Notes: generated by a model not told the origin, from the letters alone. Counted from the stretch's first letter, positions 17,224 through 26,360 are shown. The stretch: 64,000 nt of DNA from Cyanobium sp. Morenito 9A2 (GCF_024345575.1 NZ_JAGQBJ010000001.1:248001-312000); one strand, 5' to 3'. Program-made: numbers and translations.

Positions 17224-17505
17224 TCAGTCATCGCTGGGAATCAGCACCGTGGTGTGCAGGCTGTCCAGCCCCAGATCCCCCGTGATCACCCACACCTGAA
17301 TCCCCGCCCCCACGGCATAGACGCTGCGCAGGCTGCCCTGCTGCAGATAGGCCGCCAAGGTGTTGGCCCTGGCGTCCCGCCCATCCACCAGTCCCCAGTC
17401 GCCGCGGCGGTGGCGCATGAGCAACCTGTCCAGGGTCTCCTGGCCGATCCATTCCATCACCTCAGCTCTGACGTGAATGGATCCGATGGCGAGACGGGCG
17501 GCCAT
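17224..17505 (-). CDS. Conserved hypothetical (plasmid-related type)
   Basis: A 93-residue protein of a widespread family often loosely annotated as plasmid-related or type I restriction subunit. The conserved course is a first strand (GSIHVRAEVMEWI), then RLLMRHRRGDWGLVDGRDARANTLAAYLQQG (the R-H-x-x-G-D-W-G core), then SVYAVGAGIQVWVITGDLGLDSLHTTVLIPSD. No catalytic residues of methylases are present. It is probably a small cytosolic protein. It stands alone upstream of the secreted protein gene on the same strand. Confidence 0.75.
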   Translation of the reverse strand: MAARLAIGSIHVRAEVMEWIGQETLDRLLMRHRRGDWGLVDGRDARANTLAAYLQQGSLRSVYAVGAGIQVWVITGDLGLDSLHTTVLIPSDD

Positions 17506-17543
17506 GGGTGGCTCAGCAGTGGGCCGTTCGGTGACGGGCCGGT

Positions 17544-19256
17544 TCAGAGGGCCTCGATTGGACGGTAGCGGGCCTCCCAGGTGGCGGCATCCAACCGCTC
17601 GATCGCCTCAGCGTGGCTGCGGGCCCGCCGGGCCAGCCCCTGATCGACCGCGGCAAAGGCCACGGCCTCAGCCACCGCCCTGGAGACCGTGCGCACAGCC
17701 GTCAGCGCCGGCATCAAGGGGGCCTCGGGGTCAAGGGCGGCCGGTATCGCCAGGGCCAGGGCCCTGAGAGCGGCATCGATCATGTCCTCACTCACCTGGC
17801 TCGCCCCCACCGCCGCGCTGGCCAGCCCCAATCCGGGAAAGAGAAAACAGTTGTTGCACTGTCCGATGCGCCGCTCGACCCCCGCCACGCTCACAGGCTC
17901 AAAGGGGCTGCCTGTGGCCACCAGCGCCCGGCCGCCGCTCCAAGCGAGCAGATCGGCGGGGTGGGCCTCGGCCAGGGCCGTGGGGTTGGAGAGCGGCAGG
18001 ATGATCGGTCGCTCGGCGCCGGCGGCCATCGCCTCGACCACGGCCCGATCGAAGGCGCCAGCCACGGTGGAGGTGCCGATCAACACGCTGGGTTTCACCT
18101 GTTCCACCACGGCTTGCAACGGGATGCGGCCCTCAGCATCCCGAGGGAAGGCCGCCAGCTCCTCCAGGGGGCGGGCGAAGGCCTGCAGGTTGGAGGCCAG
18201 CCCGTCGTGGTCGCTGCGCAGCAGCCCCTGGCGGTCGATCAACCAGATCCGCCGCCGGGCCTCCAGGGCGCTCAGGCCGCCCCGTTCCAGCAGCCGTGCC
18301 AATCGCTCGGCGATGCCGAAGCCAGCTGTGCCGGCCCCGAAGATCACGATCCGCTGCTCCGCCAGGGTCTGGCCCAGCCCCTGGGCCGCTGCCAGCACGG
18401 CGGCGCTGGCCACGCCGCTGGTGCCCTGGATGTCGTCGTTGAAGCTGGCGAGCCGGTGCCGGTAGGTCTCCAGGTTGTGCCGTGCGTTGGCGGTGCCGAA
18501 GTCTTCCCAGTGCAGGAAGGTGTGGGGTGCCAGCTGCTCCACGGCGGCCACGAAGGTGGCGATGAAGTCGTCGTAGGCCTCGCCGCGCAGGCGCGGCTGG
18601 CGCCAGCCGGGGTAGAGGGGATCGGCGAGCAGGTCGGCGCGGTCGGTGCCCACATCGAGCACCACCGGCAGGGCGCGTTCGGGATCGAGCCCGGCGCAGA
18701 GGGTGTAGACCGCGAGCTTGCCCTGGCAGATGTGGATGCCGCCGATGCCCTGGTCGCCGATGCCCAGGATGCCCTCGGAGTCGGTGACCAGCAGCAGGTC
18801 TGGCGGGTGGAGCCCGGTCTGGGCCATGCCCTGGGCCAGCAGTTCAGCCAGGCGATCCTGATCGGGGGCCGCCAGGTAGAGCCCCTGGGAGGGGGTGCGG
18901 TAGGTGGCGCTGAAGCGTTGGATCGCCGCACCCACCGTCGGTGTGTAGACGATCGGCAACACCGCCTCGATGTGCTCTTCGAGGAAGCGGTGGAACAGGA
19001 TGAGGTTGTTCTGGCGCAGGGCCGCCGCGAAGGCGAAGCGCTGGAGCGGATCGTCCAACTCCTGGAACTGGGCCCAGACCCGCTGCACCTGCTGCTCCAG
19101 GGTTTCCACCTGGTAGGGCAGCAGGGCTTCGAGGCCCAGGGCGAAGCGCTCGCCGCGACTGAAGGCGGTGCCCTTGTTGAGCCCTGGATGGGAGAGGAGT
19201 TCGGCGCCTCGCAGGTGCGTACCGATGGACCTGGGGTGCTGGGCCGTGGCGCTCAG
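17544..19256 (-). CDS. NAD-dependent malic enzyme
   Basis: A malate-decarboxylating enzyme of the long (E. coli MaeA-like) type giving pyruvate and CO2. Visible motifs are VLPIVYTPTVGAAIQRFS, LLVTDSEGILGIGDQG, LHWEDFGTANARHNLE, FNDDIQGTSGVASAAVLAA (metal and substrate site), the NAD fold IVIFGAGTAGFGIAE, RPIILPLSNPTALAEA and NNCFLFPGLGLA. The first ordinary start in frame is a GTG at 19109, yet the family-conserved N-terminus (GAELLSHPGLNKGTAFSRGE) lies upstream of it in the same open frame. The true start is therefore a non-standard codon (CTG at 19256 or ATC at 19226 are candidates), or the 5' end is damaged. The coordinate given uses the CTG. Confidence 0.75.
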   Translation of the reverse strand: MSATAQHPRSIGTHLRGAELLSHPGLNKGTAFSRGERFALGLEALLPYQVETLEQQVQRVWAQFQELDDPLQRFAFAAALRQNNLILFHRFLEEHIEAVLPIVYTPTVGAAIQRFSATYRTPSQGLYLAAPDQDRLAELLAQGMAQTGLHPPDLLLVTDSEGILGIGDQGIGGIHICQGKLAVYTLCAGLDPERALPVVLDVGTDRADLLADPLYPGWRQPRLRGEAYDDFIATFVAAVEQLAPHTFLHWEDFGTANARHNLETYRHRLASFNDDIQGTSGVASAAVLAAAQGLGQTLAEQRIVIFGAGTAGFGIAERLARLLERGGLSALEARRRIWLIDRQGLLRSDHDGLASNLQAFARPLEELAAFPRDAEGRIPLQAVVEQVKPSVLIGTSTVAGAFDRAVVEAMAAGAERPIILPLSNPTALAEAHPADLLAWSGGRALVATGSPFEPVSVAGVERRIGQCNNCFLFPGLGLASAAVGASQVSEDMIDAALRALALAIPAALDPEAPLMPALTAVRTVSRAVAEAVAFAAVDQGLARRARSHAEAIERLDAATWEARYRPIEAL

Positions 19257-19261
19257 ATGAC

Positions 19262-19510
19262 TCAGGCCCCAGGATGGCGCAGGGTGCGCCAGTCACCGCT
19301 GGCGGTGCTCACTTCCACGCCGATGCCGATGGAATCCGGGCTTCCCAACCCCTGCTCGCTCCACCACTGCACCGCTTCGCCCCAGGCCGCGTCGGGGGAG
19401 TCGTACAGGTCGTCGAGGACGGGGTGGGGGCATCCGTGCTGATCCACCAGGCGGTAGGCGCGGGTGCGGCTGGGGGCGAAAGGAGAGACAACCATCGTCT
19501 TGCTGCGCAT
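19262..19510 (-). CDS. Small conserved hypothetical protein
   Basis: An 82-residue protein starting at the ATG at 19510 (alternative 19495). The pattern AYRLVDQHGCPHPVLDDLYDS followed by AWGEAVQWWSEQG and IGIGVEVSTASGDWRTLRHP is a small cyanobacterial family seen beside many genes, with no assigned function. It ends just upstream of the malic enzyme coding region on the same strand, so the two could be cotranscribed. No membrane segment or signal is present. Confidence 0.65.
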   Translation of the reverse strand: MRSKTMVVSPFAPSRTRAYRLVDQHGCPHPVLDDLYDSPDAAWGEAVQWWSEQGLGSPDSIGIGVEVSTASGDWRTLRHPGA

Positions 19511-19560
19511 CGACACATCGACAGCATGGGGCCTGTGCCAGCTGCTGACTGTCACCGTTG

Positions 19561-20682
19561 TCACTTGTTGGTGTTCAGCTTCCACGGCAGGGTGTCCCCG
19601 GCGTGGAACGGCACCAGGGCCAGGGGCTCCCGCTGGCCCGGCGAACCACTCTCCCCCTCGAACTCCAGCAGCATCGGCACCACCTGCGCGTTCCGTTGCA
19701 GTTCGATCGTCCCCTCATTGAGCGGCAGACCGTAGAAGCGCGGGCCGAATTCCGAGGCGAAGGCTTCCAGACGACCCAGGACACCCTCCTGCTCGAACAC
19801 CTGGGCGTAGCTCTCGATCGCGACCGGCGCGTTGTAGATCCCGGCGCAGCCGCAGGCTGATTCCTTGGCGCCCCGGGGGTGGGGGGCGGAATCGGTGCCC
19901 AGGAAGAACTTGGGGTTGCCGGAGGTGGCGGCCTGGCGCAGGGCCAGCCGGTGCAGTTCCCGCTTGGCGACTGGCAGGCAGTAGAAATCCGGGCGCAGGC
20001 CGCGGTGGAACATCGCGTTGCGGTTGATCTGCAGGTGATGGGGGGTGATCGTGGCGGCCAACTGCGGGCCGGCGCCCACCACGAAATCCACCGCCTCGGT
20101 GGTGGTGATGTGCTCCAGCACCACCTTCAAAGCCGGGAATCGACCCAGCAGCGGCTCCAGATGCCGCTCGATGAACACCAGTTCGCGATCGAAGATGTCC
20201 ACCTCCGGATCGGTGACCTCCCCGTGGATCAGCAGGGGCATGCCGATGGCCTCCAGGCGCTCCAGCACCGCGGTGATCTGGGCCAGATCGCTCACGCCGG
20301 CGGCGGAATTGGTGGTGGCGTGGGCGGGGTAGAGCTTGCAGGCGGTGAACACCCCTTCGGAGAAGCCCCGTGCCAGTTCGTCGGGGTCGCTGGCCTCGGT
20401 GAGATAAGCGGTCATCAGTGGCTTGAAGCCGCTTCCCCGGGGGAGCGCCGCCAGGATCTGCTCCCGGTAAGCCGCCGCCGCCGCCACGGTGGTGATCGGT
20501 GGGCTGAGGTTGGGCATCACGATCGCCCGGGCGAAGACCCGGGCCGTTGCCCCCACGACCGCCTGCAGCAGAGCCCCCTCGCGCAGGTGCACGTGCCAGT
20601 CGTCGGGGCGCCGCAGCCGCAGCCGCGCGGGGGGAGCTCCACCGTCGCGGCCTTCCCCCGGGATGAGGCCTGCTGAACTCAT
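19561..20682 (-). CDS. pyrC: Dihydroorotase
   Basis: A 373-residue zinc enzyme of pyrimidine synthesis that cyclises carbamoyl-aspartate to dihydroorotate. The type II motifs are in order: DDWHVHLREGALL (two His ligands), AIVMPNLSPPI, FTACKLYPAHATTNS with the carboxylated Lys, LLIHGEVTD, VVLEHITTTEAV, ITPHHL and KFFLGTDSAPHPRGAKE (catalytic Asp). The ATG at 20682 overlaps the stop of the YqhA-like gene by four bases (ATGA), indicating coupling. The larger open frame to 21273 is a read-in through that gene. Confidence 0.95.
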   Translation of the reverse strand: MSSAGLIPGEGRDGGAPPARLRLRRPDDWHVHLREGALLQAVVGATARVFARAIVMPNLSPPITTVAAAAAYREQILAALPRGSGFKPLMTAYLTEASDPDELARGFSEGVFTACKLYPAHATTNSAAGVSDLAQITAVLERLEAIGMPLLIHGEVTDPEVDIFDRELVFIERHLEPLLGRFPALKVVLEHITTTEAVDFVVGAGPQLAATITPHHLQINRNAMFHRGLRPDFYCLPVAKRELHRLALRQAATSGNPKFFLGTDSAPHPRGAKESACGCAGIYNAPVAIESYAQVFEQEGVLGRLEAFASEFGPRFYGLPLNEGTIELQRNAQVVPMLLEFEGESGSPGQREPLALVPFHAGDTLPWKLNTNK

Positions 20683-21227
20683 TTCGGACCCCGGGATCCG
20701 GGCGGGCCGCCTGTGACCAGATAACCGCTCACCGCCAACAGCAGCACGCTGGCGCAGAAGTAGAGCAGGGAGCTGCCATCGACGATCGGAAAGCTCAGCA
20801 TCGCCTTGAAGGCGGCCACGATCAGGGCCACCACGATCACCTTCACCAGTTTTTCCTTCAGCCCGTCGAGGCTGCGGATGTCCAGCAGTCCGCCGCTGTT
20901 CTGGTCGGGGCCCCGGGCCGCCTCGATGTCGGAGATCAACAGCTCGTAAACCCCGTAGCCAAAAATCAGCAGGGCGATGCCGATCAGATAGAGATCGACC
21001 CCCGACACCAGTTCGGCCAGCAGCTTGGCTTCGCCCTTGGGCTCGAACTGGCCGCCGAAAATCTTGAACAGCGCCTTGAAAATCTCCCGGGTGCCCAGCA
21101 CGAAGGAAGCGGCCGTGCTCACCAGGCTCATCAGCACCGGCACGATCGCCATCAGGCGGATGCGCCAGAGCCAGCGCTCGAAACGTTGCTCCCAGCGTTT
21201 GCGGGGTGTGATCGGGGAGCGCGCCAT
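20679..21227 (-). CDS. UPF0114/YqhA family membrane protein
   Basis: A 182-residue membrane protein with four helices (about residues 25-45, 78-98, 120-142, 148-168). The N-terminal basic segment RFERWLWRIRLMAIVPVLMSLV and GVDLYLIGIALLIFGYGVYEL are typical of the UPF0114/YqhA family. Its function is unknown. Its stop overlaps the start of pyrC (ATGA). Confidence 0.8.
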   Translation of the reverse strand: MARSPITPRKRWEQRFERWLWRIRLMAIVPVLMSLVSTAASFVLGTREIFKALFKIFGGQFEPKGEAKLLAELVSGVDLYLIGIALLIFGYGVYELLISDIEAARGPDQNSGGLLDIRSLDGLKEKLVKVIVVALIVAAFKAMLSFPIVDGSSLLYFCASVLLLAVSGYLVTGGPPGSRGPK

Positions 21228-21277
21228 GGCGCGACCTTAGGGCTGGCCAGGGTGATCGGCCTGCTGGGCCCATCCCC

Positions 21278-22015
21278 TCAGCCCTCCCTCAACCCCTGGC
21301 CCGGCATCCGCAGGGGGCGGCGGTGGGGAAGGTTGCCGAACTCCTCCCGGGCGATGGCCAGCGGTTCCGCTTCGCCATGGCCTCCATCGTTGAGGCTCAC
21401 CTCGCCGACGATCCGCCCGTCAGGTCGTGGGTGTGCCTTGAGGTGGCGCAGCAACTGCTGGCGCAGGTCGCTCTCGCCCGCGCCGTGGCCCAGCCGCCGC
21501 ACGACGCTGGCGCCGGCGAACGCCGCGCTGATGCGCTCCAGGTCGTCGCGGTTGAGGGGCCCCCGCTGGCCGCAGCTGGCGCGGTCGCGGCGATCGGTGC
21601 TTCCCCTGGCCAGAGCCCCAGAGTCCATGGGGGCGCAGCACCGCCTGCGCCAACCCATCCCTCTTGAGCCGAAAGGCATCCGTGCGCTGGTGGCTCAGGT
21701 GCAACGCCAGGCGGTGGCCCCGGTCATCGCGTGGGGAATCCAGTTCGGTTGCGGAGTTCTCAGGGCTGACGCCCGCCTCCTGCGGGAAATGGCGCAAGCG
21801 CAGCAGCGCCTTGGCCTCGAGCGTCGTGTGGTGGTGCCCGCCGCTGTGGAGCCGGTTTGAGGTCCTGACTCCAGGTGGATCTGCAGGCGATCGCCCCGGC
21901 TTTCCACCTCGGCCCCGAGCCCATGGAGCAGCGTCTCGACCTCGGACATCCTGACCCCAAGGCTGAGGGGGTGGGCGAACAGGGCGCGCAAGGTTTTGCG
22001 TTGCTGCGCTTGCAT
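21278..22015 (-). pseudogene. Frameshifted conserved hypothetical gene
   Basis: Three successive reverse-strand frames carry consecutive parts of one protein. The first part starts at the ATG at 22015 (TLRALFAHPLSLGVRMSEVE, LLHGLGAEVESRGDRLQIHL). The second is read in another frame (AKALLRLRHFPQEAGVSPEN, then DRGHRLALHLSHQRTDAFRL, RPHGLWGSGQ). The third is in a further frame (NRDDLERISAAFAGASVV, HGAGESDLRQQLLRHLKAHP, FGNLPHRRPLRMPGQGL). Each block resembles the order of a roughly 240-residue bacterial hypothetical protein I recall from cyanobacteria and proteobacteria. At least two indels separate them, so the gene is inactive unless these are sequence errors. Confidence 0.75.
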
Positions 22016-22318
22016 CGCTGAACGACCACAGGACCCTGCAATGGATGGACGTCGGTCCCCCTCGGAAGGCTTTGGCCTCCAGCCGTTGAGCGCGCTCCTG
22101 CCGCAACGGGGCGGTGGCTGAACGGCAGGGGTGGATCGCCGCGCCTGGGCGGTGGTGTGCGGACGGAGCAGCCGTGGATCAGGTGGAGGATCTGACGGCC
22201 AGCGAGGTGCGCCATCGCCTGCGGGAGCCTTGAAGGCCGCGGCTGGCGCCTCGCCGCCCCAGCCGCGGCCGCGGCGGCCCGGGCCGATCGCCAGAATCGA
22301 GGCATCACCGGCCCTGGC
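22016..22318. other. Non-coding spacer before GAP family gene
   Basis: About 300 bases separate the start of the decayed gene from the GAP-family gene. No protein-like frame, RNA gene or obvious palindrome was found. It presumably holds the divergent promoters. Confidence 0.4.
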
Positions 22319-23020
22319 ATGCATCCCTTCCACTGGTTCACCCAGACCACCATGCTGGGCCTGGGCGTGGCCTTCTCGCCGATCAACATCGCCCTGGTGG
22401 CGCTCCTTTTGCTGGGCCAGAAACCCCTGTTGCGCTGCGGCAGCTACCTCACCGGTTGGGCCCTGGCCAACGGTGGTGCTCTCTGGGCCTTCGTGGTCTT
22501 CGGCCAACGCTTCACCCACCTGATGCACCAGGGCGGCCGCGGTCAGGTGCTGGTGGATCTGATCGGTGCTGGCGCCCTGCTGGGACTGGGTCTGTTCCAG
22601 CTCACCCCAGCGGTCAGCATCGGTGAGGAGGGTTGGGCGATGCAGTTGATGCAGCGCCTGCCCGAGCTGGATCTGGCGCCCCTGATGGGCCTCGGCATGG
22701 GCTGCGCCCTGATCAGCCCGGAGAACTTCGTGTTCTATGTGAAGGAGGCGGGCCTGGTGATCACCAACCGGCCGGGGATGCGCACCGATCTGGAGATCGG
22801 TTCGGTGTTCGTGCTGATGGCCACGTCACTGCTGTTGCTGCCGCCCCTGCTCTGGATCCTCAGCGGTGGTCGGCTCGAGGCACCGCTCACCCGTGTCAAG
22901 GACTGGCTGGTGCACCGGGCCGAACCGATGGTGGGCGTGCTGGCGCTGTTGCTGGCGGCCTACCTGGGCTGGCAGGGCGTCGAAGGTTTGCTTCAGATCA
23001 CCTCCTCGGCCCTGGCCTGA
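22319..23020 (+). CDS. GAP family (sulfolipid-addressing-type) membrane protein
   Basis: A 233-residue protein with six predicted helices (about residues 12-34, 42-62, 78-100, 118-135, 160-182, 203-225). The start (MHPFHWFTQTTMLGLGVAFSP) and the INIALVALLLLGQKPLLRCG segment fit the GAP/SfLAP family, distantly related to LysE-type exporters. The transported substrate is unknown. It sits upstream of the amino-acid ABC operon on the same strand with 66 bases between, so it may or may not belong to that transcript. Confidence 0.7.
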   Translation: MHPFHWFTQTTMLGLGVAFSPINIALVALLLLGQKPLLRCGSYLTGWALANGGALWAFVVFGQRFTHLMHQGGRGQVLVDLIGAGALLGLGLFQLTPAVSIGEEGWAMQLMQRLPELDLAPLMGLGMGCALISPENFVFYVKEAGLVITNRPGMRTDLEIGSVFVLMATSLLLLPPLLWILSGGRLEAPLTRVKDWLVHRAEPMVGVLALLLAAYLGWQGVEGLLQITSSALA

Positions 23021-23086
23021 GGTGGGCCCTGTCGGCATGGTTACGGGACCAATGCGCTGCCGCTGGCAAACTGCCGGCACGTTTCC

Positions 23087-24163
23087 ATGGTCCTGATGGC
23101 TCCCCTGAATCGTCTTCTGCTTGCAGCCCCTCTGCTTCTGGCCCTGGTGCTCGGGGGGTGCGCCAGCGAGGACGGGGGCAATGGGGTTCAGAGCGAGAAG
23201 CTCAACACGATTCGCAGCCGTGGCAAGCTCCTCTGTGGGGTCGATGGCAAGTTGCCGGGCTTCAGCTTCGTGGAATCCGATGGTCGCTACAGCGGCCTTG
23301 ATGTGGACATCTGCAAGGCGGTGGCCGCCGCCGTGGTCGATGACCCGGGCAAGATCGAATACCGCAACCTCAACTCCAGCGAGCGCTTCGCGGCCCTGGC
23401 CAGCGGTGAAATCGATCTGCTCTCGCGCAACACCACTGAGACCCTCAGTCGGGATTCGGCCGGCGGCAATGGCCTGAGCTTTGCGCCCACCACGTTTTTT
23501 GACGGCCAGGGGGTGATGGTGCCGGTGGCCAGCGGGGTCAAGTCTCTCAAGGATCTGGCCGGAAAGCCGATCTGCGTGGAGAGCGGCACCACCACCGAGC
23601 TCAACCTCGCCGACCGCATGCGTGAGATCAAGGCGGCCTACACGCCGCTCAAGTTCCAGACCGGCGACCAGACCTACACCGCTTATCTGGGGGGGCGCTG
23701 CGTGGCGGTCACCAGCGATCGCTCCCAGCTTGCGGCCAAGCGCACCAGCTTCCCGGACCCCAAAGCCCATGAGTTGCTGCCGGAGGTGCTCAGCAAGGAA
23801 CCCCTCACCCCGGCCACGGTGAACGCTGATCCCGCCTGGGCCGATGCCGTGCGCTGGACCATTTTCAGCCTCTTCCAGGCCGAGGAACTGGGAATCACCA
23901 AAGCCAACATCGCCGCCAAGCTGGCCGAGGCCAAAGCCAAACCCAACCTCGCCGACCTGCGCCGCTTCCTCGGGGTGGAGGGCGACTTTGGCAAGCAGCT
24001 GGGCCTGCCCCCTGATTTCGTCGTCAAGGCGGTGAGCGCCGTGGGGAACTACGGCGAGATCTTTGAACGCAACGTGGGGGCGACCTCCAAGCTCAAGCTT
24101 GAACGTGGGCTGAACCGCCAGTGGAGCGAAGGTGGTCTGATCTACTCGCCCCCCTTCCGTTGA
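23087..24163 (+). CDS. Amino-acid ABC transporter, binding lipoprotein
   Basis: A 358-residue periplasmic substrate-binding lipoprotein. The lipobox is LVLGGC near residue 25, after a short signal; an alternative ATG lies at 23096. The SBP3 fold is visible: LLCGVDGKLPGFSFVESDG, YSGLDVDICKAVAAAV, ALASGEIDLLSRNTTET, GKPICVESGTTTELNL, YLGGRCVAVTSDRSQLAA. It is close to the NatF/AapJ type that imports polar and acidic amino acids in cyanobacteria. Its stop overlaps the start of the next gene (TTGA). Confidence 0.88.
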   Translation: MVLMAPLNRLLLAAPLLLALVLGGCASEDGGNGVQSEKLNTIRSRGKLLCGVDGKLPGFSFVESDGRYSGLDVDICKAVAAAVVDDPGKIEYRNLNSSERFAALASGEIDLLSRNTTETLSRDSAGGNGLSFAPTTFFDGQGVMVPVASGVKSLKDLAGKPICVESGTTTELNLADRMREIKAAYTPLKFQTGDQTYTAYLGGRCVAVTSDRSQLAAKRTSFPDPKAHELLPEVLSKEPLTPATVNADPAWADAVRWTIFSLFQAEELGITKANIAAKLAEAKAKPNLADLRRFLGVEGDFGKQLGLPPDFVVKAVSAVGNYGEIFERNVGATSKLKLERGLNRQWSEGGLIYSPPFR

Positions 24164-25164
24164 GCCATTCCCTGGAGCCCGCGGCGGCCCCACGGCCCCC
24201 TTGGTGGCGGGACCGGCGGGTGATGCCCTGGCTGGTTCAGGCCTTCGTGGGTCTGGTGATCCTCGTGGTGATCGCCTTTTTGCTCGGAAATCTGGTGCGC
24301 AACCTCACCGCCGCCGGGCTGTTGCTCAGCTGGCGCTGGCTGGGCCAGCCGGCCGGCTTCGACCTCTCCGAGTCGGTGCTGCCGTTCAACGCCGAGATGC
24401 CCTACTGGCGTGGGCTGCTGGCCGGCCTGGTGAACACCCTGCGGGCGGTGGGGTTCGGGCTGGTGGGCGCCACCCTGCTGGGCACGTTGCTGGGCATGGC
24501 CTCGTTCAGCAGCAATGGCCTGCTGCGGCGCCTGGCGGCGGTGTATGTGGAGGTGATTCGCAACATCCCGCTGCTGCTGCAGCTGGTGTTCTGGTACTTC
24601 GTGGTGTTCCTCTCGTTGCCCAACGGCACCGAGGCCCTGCAGTTCCCCGGGGTGGTGCTGGCGAAATCAGGGTTCTACGGCGCCGGGTTCGAGGCCGGTT
24701 GGCACTGGCAGGGGCCTCACCTGGTGAACGGAGTCTGGCAAGCCCCCCTGCGGCTCTCGGTGGAGTTCACCGCCCTGCTCACCGGCCTGGTCGCCTACAC
24801 CGGTGCTTTCATCGCCGAGGTGGTGCGCGGCGGCATCGCCGCGGTGCCCAAGGGCCAGTGGGAGGCGGCCGCCTCCCTCGGGCTGCACTGGGCCACCACC
24901 CTGCGCCGGGTTGTGCTGCCCCAGGCCCTGCGAGTGATCATCCCGGGCCTCAACAGCCAATACATTTCCCTGGCCAAAAACTCTTCCCTGGCGGTGGCCG
25001 TGGGTTACACCGACCTCTATTCCGTGGCCGAAACCACCTTGAACCAGACCGGTCGTGCGGTTGAGGTGATCGTGCTGCTGCTGGGCGCTTACCTGGTGCT
25101 GGATCTGCTGATCTCCGCGCTGATGAACGGCCTCAATGGCCTGGTCCAGATCCGGGAACGCTGA
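24160..25164 (+). CDS. Amino-acid ABC transporter permease 1 (AapQ/NatG-like)
   Basis: A 334-residue inner-membrane permease starting at a TTG (24160) that overlaps the stop of the binding protein by four bases; an earlier GTG at 24121 in the same frame is possible but would overlap more. It has several transmembrane helices and the HisM-type coupling loop GAFIAEVVRGGIAAVPKGQWEAA and LPQALRVIIPGLNSQYISLAKNSS, which binds the ATPase. It pairs with the next permease to form the channel. The operon order (binding protein, two permeases, ATPase) is that of the AapJQMP/Nat system. Confidence 0.88.
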   Translation: MSHSLEPAAAPRPPWWRDRRVMPWLVQAFVGLVILVVIAFLLGNLVRNLTAAGLLLSWRWLGQPAGFDLSESVLPFNAEMPYWRGLLAGLVNTLRAVGFGLVGATLLGTLLGMASFSSNGLLRRLAAVYVEVIRNIPLLLQLVFWYFVVFLSLPNGTEALQFPGVVLAKSGFYGAGFEAGWHWQGPHLVNGVWQAPLRLSVEFTALLTGLVAYTGAFIAEVVRGGIAAVPKGQWEAAASLGLHWATTLRRVVLPQALRVIIPGLNSQYISLAKNSSLAVAVGYTDLYSVAETTLNQTGRAVEVIVLLLGAYLVLDLLISALMNGLNGLVQIRER

Positions 25165-26357
25165 TGACGCTCTCCCTGCCCCAACGCCTGAAGCGCGAGT
25201 TGGCCGCCACCCCCCTTGATGGGGCGGTGAGCGCCGTGCTGATCGTGGCGATCACGGCCGCGGCCATCGGCTTCCTGGGCTGGGCCTTCGGCCGGGCCCA
25301 GTGGCTGGTGATCCAGGCCAACGGCACCCTGCTGGCGGTGGGCCGTTACCCGGTCGAGCAGCAATGGCGCCTGTGGCTGCTGGTGGGCCTGCTGGCGGCC
25401 GCCACCGGTCTGGGCTGGGGGCTGCTGCGCGGTCGCCGCTGGCCGTTCAACGATCGCCTTGCCAGCGTCCTGCTGGTGGCCCTGGGCCTCTGGGCCCCGG
25501 CCGCCCTGGGGCTCAGCCTGCCCTTGCAGGTGCGCTGGTGGGCGATCACCGCCCTGCTGCTGGGCCTGCGCTGGGCCTTCGGCCGCTGGGGTGCCGCCGG
25601 GCTCGCTCGGTTGCACCCCAGGGTCAGGCGCCTGCTGCCCCTGGGCTTTCCCCTGCTCTATCTGATCGGCCTCTGGCTGATCGCCGGCGGCCTGGGGCTG
25701 GGCAGCGTGGCCCCCTCCGAGTGGGGCGGCCTGCTGCTGACCCTGTTGATGGCGAGCCTGGCGATGCTGCTGAGCTTCCCCCTGGGGGTGCTGCTGGCCC
25801 TGGGGCGGCGCAGTGAACTGCCTTTGCTGCGGTGGGGTTCGGTGCTCTACATCGAGTTCATCCGCGGCGCGCCGCTGATCACCCTGTTGTTCCTGGGTCA
25901 GAACATCCTGGGCTTTCTCCTGCCGGGGGGCCTCGCCCCCGATCGGGTCTGGCGGGCGGCTGCGGTGCTCACCTTGTTCTGTGCCGCCTACCTGGCCGAG
26001 GCGGTGCGCTCCGGCCTGGCGGCGGTGCCCCGCGGCCAGGTGGAGGCGGCCCGATCCCTGGGGCTCTCCGTGCCCCAGACCCTCGGCGCTGTGGTGCTGC
26101 CCCAGGCCCTGCGCACCGCCCTGCCCACCATGGTGGGGCAGTTCATCTCCCTGCTGCAGGACACCACCTTGCTCTCACTGATCGGTCTGCTCGATCTGCT
26201 CGGGATGGCTCGCTCGGTGATGGCCAACCCGGCCTACCTGGGCAAGAACGCCGAGGTTTACCTCACCCTGGCGGTGTTGTTCTGGTGCTGCTGCGCCGCC
26301 TTGGGCCTGGGCAGCCGTGCCCTGGAACGCCGCCTCGACACCACCCGCCCTGCCTGA
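25164..26357 (+). CDS. Amino-acid ABC transporter permease 2 (AapM/NatH-like)
   Basis: A 397-residue permease overlapping the previous gene by one base (TGATGA region). It has several transmembrane helices, a long N-terminal membrane part as in AapM, and the coupling loop AAYLAEAVRSGLAAVPRGQVEAA followed by LPQALRTALPTMVGQFISLLQDTTL. With the upstream permease it forms the heterodimeric pore. Three bases after its stop the ATPase gene begins. Confidence 0.88.
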   Translation: MTLSLPQRLKRELAATPLDGAVSAVLIVAITAAAIGFLGWAFGRAQWLVIQANGTLLAVGRYPVEQQWRLWLLVGLLAAATGLGWGLLRGRRWPFNDRLASVLLVALGLWAPAALGLSLPLQVRWWAITALLLGLRWAFGRWGAAGLARLHPRVRRLLPLGFPLLYLIGLWLIAGGLGLGSVAPSEWGGLLLTLLMASLAMLLSFPLGVLLALGRRSELPLLRWGSVLYIEFIRGAPLITLLFLGQNILGFLLPGGLAPDRVWRAAAVLTLFCAAYLAEAVRSGLAAVPRGQVEAARSLGLSVPQTLGAVVLPQALRTALPTMVGQFISLLQDTTLLSLIGLLDLLGMARSVMANPAYLGKNAEVYLTLAVLFWCCCAALGLGSRALERRLDTTRPA

Positions 26358-26360
26358 GCC

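Noticed and set aside
17613-19442. Long plus-strand open frame (609 codons) opposite malic enzyme
   Set aside because: It lies antisense to a clearly conserved gene; high G+C makes such frames common. The translation is Gly/Gln/His-rich with no family.
24121-24159. GTG at 24121 as the first amino-acid permease start
   Set aside because: It would overlap the binding protein by 43 bases; the TTG at 24160 overlapping the stop is the usual operon arrangement.
22826-24193. 455-codon reverse-strand frame opposite the amino-acid binding protein
   Set aside because: Antisense shadow of the ABC operon, low-complexity Gln/His/Gly composition.
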